A stretch of DNA of 37,433 nt from a virus. Under the pieces are notes generated by a model. That model did not search any database. It had not been told where the DNA came from and saw nothing but the letters and a program-made list of their open reading frames with translations. The position numbers and the translations under genes were made by a program. Below are positions 24,253 to 31,427 of the stretch, in pieces; within the stretch, counting starts at the first letter, position 1; the number at the start of each line of letters is the position of its first letter. The stretch lies in IMG/VR virus record IMGVR_UViG_3300032893_000171, positions 1-37,433 of that record; one strand, given 5' to 3'.

Positions 24253-24705
24253 TCATTGGTATTTAGCCACCAGATCCATTACCAGATCCGGGTAGTTCGG
24301 GTCGCCACCGCCATTGTAGAGCAACAGAGCCTGATGCGGGTCATTCGAGGCGGAGTCGAAGCATTTCCTCAGCTTGCGGCAGCCCCACTCAAGCGCCGTG
24401 TCGGGGTCGGTCATGCGCAGCAGGTCCCCGGTGTAGCCGAACTCCCGCGCCACTTCCCCCATCAGCTGCATCAGACCGACGGACATAGCGCGGAGGGTGG
24501 CCTCGGTGGCGGTGTGGACCGTGCCGTTATTCAGCAAGGGCTGGATGTAGCGGGAGTAGAAGGCTGGCTCGTAGCGCGCGGCGTAGGGATTCCACGAGGA
24601 CTCGTGGTCGCAGAGGGCGCAGAGGAGGGCGGTGTCGAGGGAATACTTGGCTGCGTACTTCCCCGCCAGCTGCTTCCTCGCGTCGATCGTCGAGAGGTCG
24701 ATCAT
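24253..24705 (-). CDS. Endolysin, SLT-type lytic transglycosylase (150 aa)
   Basis: Cleaves the glycan backbone of peptidoglycan to lyse the host. The fold is that of soluble lytic transglycosylases (GH23): catalytic Glu35 in LLCALCDHESSWNPYAA (residues about 28-44), the GLMQ signature (SVGLMQLMGEVAREFGY, about 76-92), and the AYN-like motif LLLYNGGGDPNYPDL (about 127-140). The 150-residue length suits a single-domain enzyme, and no separate cell-wall-binding domain or signal peptide is present, so release depends on a holin or similar. The ATG at 24705 follows the previous stop by 9 nt. It lies beside two small membrane proteins and a lipoprotein, consistent with a lysis cassette. Confidence 0.85.
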   Translation of the reverse strand: MIDLSTIDARKQLAGKYAAKYSLDTALLCALCDHESSWNPYAARYEPAFYSRYIQPLLNNGTVHTATEATLRAMSVGLMQLMGEVAREFGYTGDLLRMTDPDTALEWGCRKLRKCFDSASNDPHQALLLYNGGGDPNYPDLVMDLVAKYQ

Positions 24706-24714
24706 ACGGCTTTC

Positions 24715-24951
24715 CTAATCGGAGTGTGCGCTGTAGTGTGACCGCCCATCGAAGAACGAGTCGCACCTTCCTTGTAGCCGTGCAAGTTCCGCGCCAGTAT
24801 TCGAGAGGTCGTCTCGGTTTTTGTTGATCGCGGCCCATAGCGCAGCATTCTGACTTCGTAGGCCAGAAAGCATAGAGCCAACGACCACACTACTGATAGC
24901 CCCAACCGCACCCACGATAGCCATGAGCCACTCGCCAGGAGAGATGCCCAC
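24715..24951 (-). CDS. Holin/spanin-like membrane protein (78 aa, GTG start)
   Basis: Residues 3-30 (ISPGEWLMAIVGAVGAISSV then VVGSMLSGL) form one transmembrane segment, followed by a charged helix (NAALWAAINKNRDDLSNTGA and ELARLQGRCDSFFDG) that could be a coiled coil. A membrane anchor followed by a helical tail fits a holin or inner-membrane spanin. The start is GTG at 24951, overlapping an ATG at 24953 that opens a second, longer frame (24702-24953) also beginning with a hydrophobic stretch. I prefer the GTG frame because its hydrophobic/charged order is more protein-like. It is immediately before the SLT enzyme. Start and frame are uncertain. Confidence 0.6.
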   Translation of the reverse strand: MGISPGEWLMAIVGAVGAISSVVVGSMLSGLRSQNAALWAAINKNRDDLSNTGAELARLQGRCDSFFDGRSHYSAHSD

Positions 24952-24953
24952 AT

Positions 24954-25208
24954 TTACTGTCCCCCTGAGCCAGAGTTGGGTTTCGTCGGAGCCGTGGACT
25001 GCCCAGTGACGGCCGTCAGCGTGCTCGGTGAGTAGACGGCCAGCAACCGGGGGATGGCCGCCCCCACCGGCTGCATGAACTTGAAGAACCAGTCGTAGAA
25101 CGCCGAGCTGTCAGACTTGGGCGTGGGCATGGCCGATACGGCATTCCCCACCAGCCACATCCCCACGGCCCCGAAGATCAGTTGGTGCGCCATCACGAAG
25201 GACCACAT
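24954..25208 (-). CDS. Holin-like small membrane protein (84 aa)
   Basis: ATG 25208 has GGAGG about 9 nt upstream. Residues 1-27 (MWSFVMAHQLIFGAVGMWLV then GNAVSAMPT) are a transmembrane segment, and WFFKFMQPVGAAIPRLLAVY (about 40-59) is a second amphipathic or membrane-associated stretch. The end is Pro/Ser/Gly-rich. The position directly before the second membrane protein and the SLT lysis gene fits a holin that forms the inner-membrane lesion, but the single clear transmembrane segment leaves a spanin or other role open. The pattern GNAVSAMPTPKS...WFFKF resembles small proteins I recall from environmental phages. The stop is followed after no gap by the next start. Confidence 0.6.
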   Translation of the reverse strand: MWSFVMAHQLIFGAVGMWLVGNAVSAMPTPKSDSSAFYDWFFKFMQPVGAAIPRLLAVYSPSTLTAVTGQSTAPTKPNSGSGGQ

Positions 25209-25223
25209 TGCGTTGTACCTCCC

Positions 25224-26543
25224 CTACTGTAGAGTAATCAGCGTGTAGTTGATATACAGAACTGCCGTGCCGTTCCCGAGCGTCATGTTCGACCCCCCGG
25301 CGGCCCCGATCGTGAACGGCTCGTTCTCGACCAGTGTACGTGCGCCGTTGGCCGTCGTGCCATTGAAAAACTTGAACTGGTCCGAGGTCTGGTCAAAGAA
25401 CCCCGCCTCGGAGAAGGTGAGCGCAAAGGCCGTGGCGGCGTTGTTGTAGTCGAGCTTGATGGAGTCGCCGTTGATGGTGTAGGCCGTCGAGTTGTACTTG
25501 TAGTGCAACATGCAGTCGAGGAGGGACAAGGCGAAGCCCGCGCCGGGCGCGGCGATCAGGGTCACAGGCGTAGCGTGTAGGTTGAGCAGTTGCGACGAGG
25601 ATAATTGCACGGCCACGAAGATCGTCGGCGAGAGGCCGGCCTGCTGCACGAATTGGGTCGTGGCTAGCTTCGAGGACGAGTCGCCGATCGAGGGCGTGGG
25701 GGCGGTAGGGGTGCCGGTGAGGGCCGGAGAGGCGAGGGGAGCCGCACCGGTAATGTTGGCTACCGCGTAGTCGCCCGTCTGAGGGACTACCGCCCCCGAG
25801 CGCCCGTTGAAGGTCACCACACCCGTCGAGGGCAATGCCGCCTGCACGAAGGCCGTCGTAGCCAGCTTGGTCGTGTTATCGCCGAAGGTCGGAGTGGGAG
25901 CCGCTGGGGTCCCGGTGAAGGTCGGAGAGGCCAGAGGGGCGGCACCTGTGACCTGCGCGACCGCGTAGTCGCCGGTCTGGGCCGTGACGGCCCCGGTGCG
26001 GCTGAATACCGAGGACACTGGCACCGAGGGGAGGGCTGCAGCCACGAATGCCGTGGTCGCCAGTTGCGTGGTGTTGGTCCCCGGAGAGGCCGTTGGGGCC
26101 GTCGGGACCCCCGTGAGCGCGGGGGAAGCCAGAGGAGCCGCGCCGACCACCTGCGCTGCCGTGTAGTCCCCGGTCTGGGCGATCACCGTGCCGGTACGGC
26201 CAAAGACGGAGTTCACCGTGCCACCACCGCCCGCCGGATCGTTCAGCAGGATGTCGGAGATCAGGATGGGGGAGGCCGGGCCGGACCCAGCGTTATTCGA
26301 TAGCACCACGTCGTAGCGGTTGTTAGCCGCGTAGAACGTGAACTGCCCGTTGGCGTTAGCCGTGAACGGGTTGGCCAAGGGGGTGACGCCGTTGTCGGAG
26401 TAGATCGTGGCCAAGCCCCCGCCGTGGAGGTTGACCTGCACGAAGCAGCCGGGATAGGAGCCTTCGACGACCGTAGTCGAAGAGAGACCGGCGGTGACCA
26501 CCTGCACATCGCCCTGCTGTGCGAATCCCGTGTAGGCCTGCAT
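25224..26543 (-). CDS. Tail fibre protein with three repeats (439 aa)
   Basis: The start is ATG 26543 (TAATG with the previous stop); upstream in-frame sequence is shadow. Residues about 35-90 (LATIYSDNGVTPLANPFTAN then GQFTFYAANNRYDVVLS) are a common N-terminal tail-fibre domain in phages that attaches the fibre to the virion. Three repeats of about 63 residues follow (about 110-300), each with VxSVFxRTGxVxAQTGDYxx, then APLASPxxTGxPxAPTP and TTKLATTAFVxAALPS. The C-terminal part (about 310-439) is a beta domain with DQTSDQFKFFNGTTANG, probably the receptor-binding tip. The matching repeat DNA is nearly tandem (25640-26220) and may recombine. The gene lies immediately after the connector-like gene and before the holin, a usual position for a podovirus fibre. 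Confidence 0.75.
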   Translation of the reverse strand: MQAYTGFAQQGDVQVVTAGLSSTTVVEGSYPGCFVQVNLHGGGLATIYSDNGVTPLANPFTANANGQFTFYAANNRYDVVLSNNAGSGPASPILISDILLNDPAGGGGTVNSVFGRTGTVIAQTGDYTAAQVVGAAPLASPALTGVPTAPTASPGTNTTQLATTAFVAAALPSVPVSSVFSRTGAVTAQTGDYAVAQVTGAAPLASPTFTGTPAAPTPTFGDNTTKLATTAFVQAALPSTGVVTFNGRSGAVVPQTGDYAVANITGAAPLASPALTGTPTAPTPSIGDSSSKLATTQFVQQAGLSPTIFVAVQLSSSQLLNLHATPVTLIAAPGAGFALSLLDCMLHYKYNSTAYTINGDSIKLDYNNAATAFALTFSEAGFFDQTSDQFKFFNGTTANGARTLVENEPFTIGAAGGSNMTLGNGTAVLYINYTLITLQ

Positions 26544-27571
26544 TATTGCACCCCCGAGTAGCCGGGCGACGCTGAGTTGCCCAGACTGTTGTACCACGCC
26601 ATCCACTTGGCGTAGTTGGCGCGGGTGCGGAGGGCGAACCAGTTGTCCACGCGGTCCCGGTCCATCTGGCGGTACTTGCGAAACAGGTCCGAGTATTCTT
26701 TGTTGGCCGCTCCCATCAGGAACTTGAAGTCCGGCCCCGTGGCGCGTGGGGTGAGGTCCTTGTTGGCCTCCGCCCACTCGTAGGCATAGTATTTCGCGCG
26801 GGCGATCACCACGTCCTCGCCGATCACGTAGGGGAGAGTGTCGGTTGGGGCCGAAAGGTCAGGGCCGAAGCGAATGCCATAGAGCTGATAGTTGACGTTG
26901 AAGGTCGGCAGGCCCCAGAGCATGTAGAGCAAGGAGCCGTAGGAGGGCGAGGCCGGATTCTGGTCGTCCTGATAGGGGACCACATCCGACGGAATGCCAT
27001 ACCAGGTCCGCTGCGGATCCATCACGTCGATGTCGCGCATCTGGTAGCGCTCGGTGTAGAGGTCGATGAAGTTCATCATGTCGCGGACGGAGATCCAGGT
27101 GCGGAAGTCCCGGATCGGGGAGTTGCCCACGACAGGGGGCAGGTAGCACTGGAAGATGATGTACTGGGAGTTGGTCACCGAGGGCTCGCCGTACCAGCGG
27201 TCGAGTACCAGCTGGCCAAGGCCACCCGGAGCGCCAGTCGGGTTGTAGCCCCAGATGTTATAGATGCCACCGCTGGCAATGCGGAACTGACGCTGGGTGA
27301 TGAGGGAGTAAGGTTGGGTCGATGCGAGGGCGTTGACTGCGGTGGTAGCGGTGGCATCCAGGTTGACGAGGTTCGAGCCTTGGGTGGCGGTAGCGACTCC
27401 CGTAGAGGCCAGTTGCGGAGGGACGATCCACTGACCCTCAAAGAGCTGGAACGACCACAGGGATTGCCGCCGGAGGTCTTTGTAGGCGCGGTTGATGAGG
27501 GTCTTGGTGTAGGAGAAGGCGAGCTTCGGCACGGCTCCCCGCAGCTCGGCCATCATGTCGATCAGGGCCAT
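26543..27571 (-). CDS. Head-tail connector/adaptor candidate (342 aa)
   Basis: A mostly soluble protein starting MALIDMMAELRGAVPKLAFS, with YTKTLINRAYKDLRRQSLWS (about 20-40) as an amphipathic helical opening typical of podovirus head-tail adaptors such as T7 gp11 or P22 gp4-type proteins. It continues with a mixed domain containing Trp/Tyr-rich motifs (WYGIPSDVVPYQDDQ, YVIGEDVVIARAKYYAYEWA). It is first after the capsid terminator and is followed by the tail fibre, which is the usual gene order for an adaptor. TAGGAG about 9 nt before the ATG is the Shine-Dalgarno. At 342 residues it is longer than known small adaptors. The role is inferred from context and helical start. Confidence 0.5.
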   Translation of the reverse strand: MALIDMMAELRGAVPKLAFSYTKTLINRAYKDLRRQSLWSFQLFEGQWIVPPQLASTGVATATQGSNLVNLDATATTAVNALASTQPYSLITQRQFRIASGGIYNIWGYNPTGAPGGLGQLVLDRWYGEPSVTNSQYIIFQCYLPPVVGNSPIRDFRTWISVRDMMNFIDLYTERYQMRDIDVMDPQRTWYGIPSDVVPYQDDQNPASPSYGSLLYMLWGLPTFNVNYQLYGIRFGPDLSAPTDTLPYVIGEDVVIARAKYYAYEWAEANKDLTPRATGPDFKFLMGAANKEYSDLFRKYRQMDRDRVDNWFALRTRANYAKWMAWYNSLGNSASPGYSGVQ

Positions 27572-27588
27572 GAATCCCGCTCCTAGCT

Positions 27589-27613
27589 AAAAAGGCGCGA
27601 CCGAAGCCGCGCC
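27589..27613 (-). terminator. Rho-independent terminator with UUCG tetraloop
   Basis: Read on the minus strand, an 8-bp stem (GGCGCGGC with GUCGCGCC, including one G-U pair) closes a UUCG tetraloop and is followed by five T. It lies between the last capsid-region gene (stop at 27638) and the connector-like gene (start 27571), so it would end or attenuate the highly expressed capsid transcript. Confidence 0.85.
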
Positions 27614-27637
27614 CTCTCGAATCCTTCCCGGCCGTCC

Positions 27638-28036
27638 TTAAACCAACCAGCACTCAAGCCGGACGGACTCCGCCGAGAGATTAGTGGCGTTCGTGACCTC
27701 GGTTGAGATCGCTCCGAAAGCCGCAGAAGTCGTGTACCAGATCAAAGTGACGGCCGGGGACGCCAGCCCGCCCAACGAGAGTGTGGGAGTGGTCGTAGTA
27801 TGGCCGGTGACGACCTTGATGATGTAGTTGCCGGAGTTCGAGTAGCCCCCGAACACCGGATGCACGGTGTCGAAGCCTCCGTAGCTCAGGTCCGTGGCGT
27901 TGATGACATCTCCGGCACCGCCCGAGGTCCCGATGTTGGCATACGAGGTGGGTCCGGTGTGATCGAAGATGTCTTGGACCTTGGCACCGACCGCCTGCGG
28001 ATAGCCGAGCAGCGGAGTGTTTGGGTTGTTCGCCAT
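27638..28036 (-). CDS. Capsid-region structural protein (132 aa)
   Basis: Starts MANNPNTPLLGYPQAVGAKV with GGGAGG about 7 nt upstream, and starts immediately after the previous stop. The sequence is Thr/Ser/Asn/Gly-rich beta-type: GGYSNSGNYIIKVVTGHTTT, TPTLSLGGLASPAVTLIWYT, and an end ASVR-like LSAESVRLECWLV. No membrane segment, one Cys. Because it lies directly behind the capsid gene and before the terminator, it is probably a capsid decoration (head fibre or cement) protein, made in high amounts from the same transcript. No named family is recognised. Confidence 0.6.
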   Translation of the reverse strand: MANNPNTPLLGYPQAVGAKVQDIFDHTGPTSYANIGTSGGAGDVINATDLSYGGFDTVHPVFGGYSNSGNYIIKVVTGHTTTTPTLSLGGLASPAVTLIWYTTSAAFGAISTEVTNATNLSAESVRLECWLV

Positions 28037-28672
28037 TTAGATCCTCCCAATGCCTCGCGTGATGGAGACCTTGACCAGCGTGGAAGTGGTGACCGTGGTG
28101 AGCGACACGCCGATGACCGCTGCGATGACCGCCGCCGAGGGGTTGGTCACAGTCGTGTTGTCGGCCGTAGACGCCACCGAGGCCGAAGCCTTGGCCACGA
28201 CCAGCGAGCCGAGCACCGTCGAGGTCACCGAGGAGTCGAACAGCACGTTGGCCACGCCTGCCACCTGAATCCAGCCCCAGTTGCCCTTGGAGATCGCGTT
28301 CAGGAAGATGCCGGCGATCATCGCCGGGAGCGTGGTGGTAGCCTGCGCGTCAGGCGTCACCTCATAGAGGTTGGTGGCCGTGGCCGAGACCGAGGCGTTG
28401 GTGAAGAACGCGATCTGGCCGGAGGCCGCCGTGGCCGTCGAGGTGCCCGCCACATGGACGTACATGTAGATGCCGCCGTAGAGGGTGGTCGTCGAGTTCG
28501 ACAGGGCTGAGGCCGTCACGTCGTCGAGGATGATGCGGTCGCCGGGGACGTTCTGCTGGTACTGGGTGAACCCCGTCGGCATGGAGGTCAGCTGGCCTCC
28601 AAGCGTCGAATCGTTGTAGGAGTTGATCGGCCCCGAGTAGTAAAACGGCGGCTTTACGAAAGTGTCCGACAT
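28037..28672 (-). CDS. Capsid-region structural protein (211 aa)
   Basis: Starts MSDTFVKPPFYYSGPINSYN with GGAG close to ATG. It is a beta-rich, Ala/Thr/Ser/Val-rich protein of low charge (GGIYMYVHVAGTSTATAASG, GIFLNAISKGNWGWIQVAGV, VASTADNTTVTNPSAAVIAA), ending in a short basic tail. The GNWGWIQVAG segment is reminiscent of the phage capsid decoration domains in which an oligo-beta barrel with W-Q/V pattern occurs. Position between the major capsid and the 132-aa protein supports a capsid surface role. Its stop is contiguous with the next ATG, so expression is coupled. Family not certain. Confidence 0.6.
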   Translation of the reverse strand: MSDTFVKPPFYYSGPINSYNDSTLGGQLTSMPTGFTQYQQNVPGDRIILDDVTASALSNSTTTLYGGIYMYVHVAGTSTATAASGQIAFFTNASVSATATNLYEVTPDAQATTTLPAMIAGIFLNAISKGNWGWIQVAGVANVLFDSSVTSTVLGSLVVAKASASVASTADNTTVTNPSAAVIAAVIGVSLTTVTTSTLVKVSITRGIGRI

Positions 28673-28681
28673 GGCGTCTCC

Positions 28682-29869
28682 TTAGAACCCTGCTCCGTAG
28701 ATTTGAACGTTGTCACGGGGCGAAGTCGTGTAAATGTTAAGCGCGATCTTGAAGAACCCGACCACCAAGTCGGCGTTGGTCTGCGACCGCACCCACGGCG
28801 TGAAGTTGAAGTTGTACTCGGGGTCGGTCGTCGGACGGACCTTCCAGCCCTGCGAGCGCAGGATGAACAGCGGCTCGCCGGGGTTGATGGTCTTGTTCGA
28901 CGGCAGGTTCGAGATCGTCGAGATGCCCGAGGACGCCGAGGTGAAGGTCGCGGGCTTGATCGCCGTGGTCTGCGAGAGCCCCGAGGGAAGCAGCTGCCCG
29001 TATTTGGTCGAGGGGCAGAGCTTATCGACCATGATGAGCACGGACATCACGCGGATGCCCGACATGCCCATTTTCACGTCCTGCTCCTCGCCGTAGCGTT
29101 GCTTGGGATCGAGGCGTTCGAGCAGGTAGGCGTAGAGGGCTTTGTTGCAGGCCCCGAAGTCGGGTGGCTGCACGCAGTTGAGAATGGCCTCGACCAGAGG
29201 CTTGTAGGCGATCTGGCCGGTGTTGCCGTTCTGGTCGCCGACCCAGATGGGCACCGAGTTCAGGGTGTTGCCGACCACGCCGTTGCGGGTCTGCCCGCCG
29301 TAGGTGGTGAAGATGTTGCCGTCCCAGGAGTTGGTCACGCCATCGTTCATGGCCTCGGAGAAGCCGTTGATGTAGACGATGCGGTTCGAGCCTGAGATGT
29401 TCTGGCCGTGATGGAAGATGTCGATGCCAAGGTCGGTGTTGGCCGACTGCACGGCGTTGGTCATGTAGGCGTCGATGATCTTGACCTTGCCCGCCGGCCC
29501 GGCGTTGATGACGCCCACCTGAAACAGGTTCACGCCGATCTGCTCAAGGTATTCCTTGGGCTGGAAGGCCGTTGCGGCGAGGATCTGCACCTGCGAGACG
29601 TTCACGTCCGAGCCGGGGGCAATGGCACCGCCGTTCACGCGGTTGTACTGGAACGGGTTCTGCATGGCCGTGCCGCCCGCATAGTCGTCGAGGGCACCGG
29701 AGAGCCGGAGCTTGCGCAGGGTCGTGGTATCGACGAAAAAGTTGTCGGTCACGATGTCGTCCTTCAGGTCGGCAAGCGTGGTCGCCGAGATCTGGTCGAA
29801 GGCCGGGTCAGTGAAGACCGCCATGAAGCGGAAGAAGTATTGGTAGAACAACCACATCATTAAGCGCAT
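28682..29869 (-). CDS. Probable major capsid protein (395 aa)
   Basis: The start is ATG 29869, with GGAGAG 6 nt upstream; an alternative ATG at 29824 (MAVFTDPAFD...) lacks a Shine-Dalgarno but gives a more typical soluble start, since the longer form adds an odd aromatic stretch (MRLMMWLFYQYFFRF). The 395-aa sequence is of mixed composition (SGALDDYAGGTAMQNPFQYN, KVKIIDAYMTNAVQSANTDL, GYTNSWDGNIFTTYGGQTRN-like) as expected for an HK97-fold capsid. It follows the scaffold-like protein directly, in the classic portal-scaffold-capsid order, and is followed by small decoration-type proteins and a strong terminator. No fold-specific motif is certain, so identification rests mostly on context. Confidence 0.65.
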   Translation of the reverse strand: MRLMMWLFYQYFFRFMAVFTDPAFDQISATTLADLKDDIVTDNFFVDTTTLRKLRLSGALDDYAGGTAMQNPFQYNRVNGGAIAPGSDVNVSQVQILAATAFQPKEYLEQIGVNLFQVGVINAGPAGKVKIIDAYMTNAVQSANTDLGIDIFHHGQNISGSNRIVYINGFSEAMNDGVTNSWDGNIFTTYGGQTRNGVVGNTLNSVPIWVGDQNGNTGQIAYKPLVEAILNCVQPPDFGACNKALYAYLLERLDPKQRYGEEQDVKMGMSGIRVMSVLIMVDKLCPSTKYGQLLPSGLSQTTAIKPATFTSASSGISTISNLPSNKTINPGEPLFILRSQGWKVRPTTDPEYNFNFTPWVRSQTNADLVVGFFKIALNIYTTSPRDNVQIYGAGF

Positions 29870-29880
29870 CGTGACTCTCC

Positions 29881-30708
29881 TTAGGCTTGGCCTACCAGAT
29901 CCGGGTGGGCTGCCAGAACTTTGTTGACGCGGGAATTGACCTTCTCGGAATCCGAACGCAGCCACGGCTGGGTGGCGTCGGAGGCCGAGGGGATCTTGCC
30001 CGTGAAGGGATTGGCCGAGGGCTGACCGAAGCCCAGAGCGGGGTTCACTGCCGAGGCCGGATGCTCCGCGCGGTACTTGGCGATGGCGTCCTCGGCGATC
30101 TTCTTCTCGTAGGCGGATTTCTCGGCAGCGGCTTTCTCCGCCCGCTTGGCGTCCACGTTGTAGCGGGTCTTCCAGAAGGTCTCGACATCCTGATTGGCCG
30201 CAGCGGCTTCGGATTTCAGCGTGCGCCATGAGACCGGGGGCAGACCGAGGGCTTGGTGCTCCTGCGCGAGGTCGGCCACGAGGGTGATTGAGTCGGCGGC
30301 CCGTACGGCGAGTTCGTTGAACTGCTCGCGGGGGACGAATTTTGTCGGGTCGAACGTCGGGGAGCCCGAGGAGGCAGCGGCTGCGGCAGCGGCTTTGGCT
30401 GCGTCGTCCTGAGCCGCGACTTCGATGAGGCCGGCTTCTTGGAGGGCTTTGGTGCGAGCGCGCTCGGCGGCCAGATTGGCCTCGGCGATCTTGTATTTGC
30501 TCTCGGTCTCGGTGACGTAGGGCAGAGCCTGCTCGTCGTACCACTTCTGCATGGCGGCGGCCTGCTTCGAGGCTTTGTCGGCGGCGGCCTGCGCAGCGGT
30601 GGTGTCGGCCTGCAACTTGGCGAAGGCTCGTTGGGCCGTAGGAGTGTCGAGCAGCTTGATCTCGTCCTCGGTCGCGCCCTGTGCTTTCAGAAATTCTGCG
30701 TAGGTCAT
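29881..30708 (-). CDS. Capsid scaffolding protein (275 aa)
   Basis: Highly charged, Ala/Glu/Lys-rich helical protein (KLQADTTAAQAAADKASKQA, AKRAEKAAAEKSAYEKKIAE), typical for scaffolds that guide procapsid assembly and are then expelled or cleaved. It has an N-terminal short globular part (MTYAEFLKAQGATEDEIKLL) and a flexible Pro/Ser/Gly-rich hinge near 105-115. The C-terminal end (SEKVNSRVNKVLAAHPDLVG) is basic, as needed to bind the coat protein. AAGGAG precedes ATG 30708. It lies directly before the probable capsid gene and after the portal block, which strongly supports the assignment. Minor head protein is the alternative. Confidence 0.75.
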   Translation of the reverse strand: MTYAEFLKAQGATEDEIKLLDTPTAQRAFAKLQADTTAAQAAADKASKQAAAMQKWYDEQALPYVTETESKYKIAEANLAAERARTKALQEAGLIEVAAQDDAAKAAAAAAASSGSPTFDPTKFVPREQFNELAVRAADSITLVADLAQEHQALGLPPVSWRTLKSEAAAANQDVETFWKTRYNVDAKRAEKAAAEKSAYEKKIAEDAIAKYRAEHPASAVNPALGFGQPSANPFTGKIPSASDATQPWLRSDSEKVNSRVNKVLAAHPDLVGQA

Positions 30709-30718
30709 AGTCCTCTCC

Positions 30719-31000
30719 TTAGCCGTTCACGGGTGGGGCTTGCGGCTCTGACGGCTGCGCCCCTTTCATCATGCCCATCTGTACTTCCCGCATAAGATTA
30801 TTGATCTCCGAGATGGGCTTCGAGGTGGCCGGGAAGTTCTGGGCAATCCAGCGCAACCCCTGCACCACCTGAATCGTCATCTTCGATCCCTGCTCCAGCT
30901 TCGGGTTCGGCGTGGCTGAGGAGGGCGAGGCCGCGACCGGCGAGGTCGGAGCCGTGGGGCCTCCCGGAGGAGGAGGCATCGTGGGGGAGGCGGCAGCCAT
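30719..31000 (-). CDS. Small Pro-rich head-region protein (93 aa)
   Basis: The ATG at 31000 overlaps the previous stop (TAATG). Residues 1-35 are Ala/Pro/Ser/Thr-rich and disordered (MAAASPTMPPPPGGPTAPTS), followed by a helical, mildly amphipathic stretch (LEQGSKMTIQVVQGLRWIAQ and ISEINNLMREVQMGMMKGA) and a Pro-rich end. It could be a small head-assembly or internal protein. I recognise no family. Its place between two other small head-region ORFs in front of the scaffold gene suggests coexpression at packaging or head assembly. Confidence 0.6.
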   Translation of the reverse strand: MAAASPTMPPPPGGPTAPTSPVAASPSSATPNPKLEQGSKMTIQVVQGLRWIAQNFPATSKPISEINNLMREVQMGMMKGAQPSEPQAPPVNG

Positions 31001-31191
31001 TAGACCTTGGCCCTCGCCTGCTTGCGGGCTTTCGACTTGCCCATGAGAGAGCCCGCCATGCCCTTGCCGGCACCTTTGCCGAAGGGACGCTTCTGGCCGG
31101 ATTTGGCTCCCATGTTCATGTCGGATTTGAGGGAGAAGCCGTGCTTGCCCGCTCCGCCGACTTTGAATCCCGTGCTGCGTCCGTAAGCCAT
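31000..31191 (-). CDS. Basic Gly/Lys-rich miniprotein (63 aa)
   Basis: ATG 31191 follows AGGAG at short distance. The sequence MAYGRSTGFKVGGAGKHGFS continues with KSDMNMGAKSGQKRPFGKGA, then GKGMAGSLMGKSKARKQARAKV; net charge is strongly positive, with Gly/Lys/Arg/Ser only. It has no hydrophobic core, so it is likely unfolded and could bind DNA, RNA or an acidic capsid surface. Together with the 21-aa and 58-aa ORFs this phage encodes at least three small basic proteins of this kind. No family is recognised. Confidence 0.6.
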   Translation of the reverse strand: MAYGRSTGFKVGGAGKHGFSLKSDMNMGAKSGQKRPFGKGAGKGMAGSLMGKSKARKQARAKV

Positions 31192-31214
31192 CTGTGGCTC
31201 CTTTGAAAATGGAT

Positions 31215-31240
31215 GGGACGGCGAACGGCGCGTCCGTCCC
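31215..31240 (-). other. Weak GC-rich hairpin downstream of the 21-aa ORF
   Basis: A 7-bp inverted repeat (GGGACGG at 31215-31221 with CCGTCCC at 31234-31240) lies in the 125-nt gap 31192-31316. On the minus strand it is followed, after a short spacer, by TTTT. It could be a weak terminator, a processing site or a stability element for the miniprotein mRNA at 31191. The rest of the gap holds the palindrome CCTAGCTAGG (31255-31264) and no gene. Confidence 0.35.
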
Positions 31241-31316
31241 TTACCTCGGTTGATCCTAGCTAGGAGAGCCCACCGCAGAATCCGCAGCGGTAGCTCGTTT
31301 CCTGGTTAGGGACGGG

Positions 31317-31382
31317 TTACCGCTTTTTGCCGCCCTTCTTGTGCTTTTTGCGATTGGCTACGGGGCCGAAGTTGTCGATCAT
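31317..31382 (-). CDS. 21-aa basic peptide
   Basis: An ATG at 31382 is preceded by AAGGAGG about 8 nt upstream; the frame ends at TAA 31317-31319. The product is MIDNFGPVANRKKHKKGGKKR, with nine Lys/Arg residues in the last eleven. The strong Shine-Dalgarno, good spacing and position in a transcript between terminator hairpin and capsid genes argue for a translated microprotein. It is too short for domain calls. The KKxKKGGKKR tail is similar in style to those of the 58-aa and 63-aa proteins. Alternatively it is a leader peptide controlling the downstream genes. Confidence 0.5.
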   Translation of the reverse strand: MIDNFGPVANRKKHKKGGKKR

Positions 31383-31427
31383 CAGGTTGTCCTCCTTCCT
31401 CAGAATCAGATTCCGCCGGGAATGACA

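Noticed and set aside
28682-30544. The 620-aa reading of the capsid frame extending over the scaffold gene.
   Set aside because: Its first 225 residues are Arg/Ser-rich shadow of the scaffold gene; the Shine-Dalgarno places the real start at 29869.
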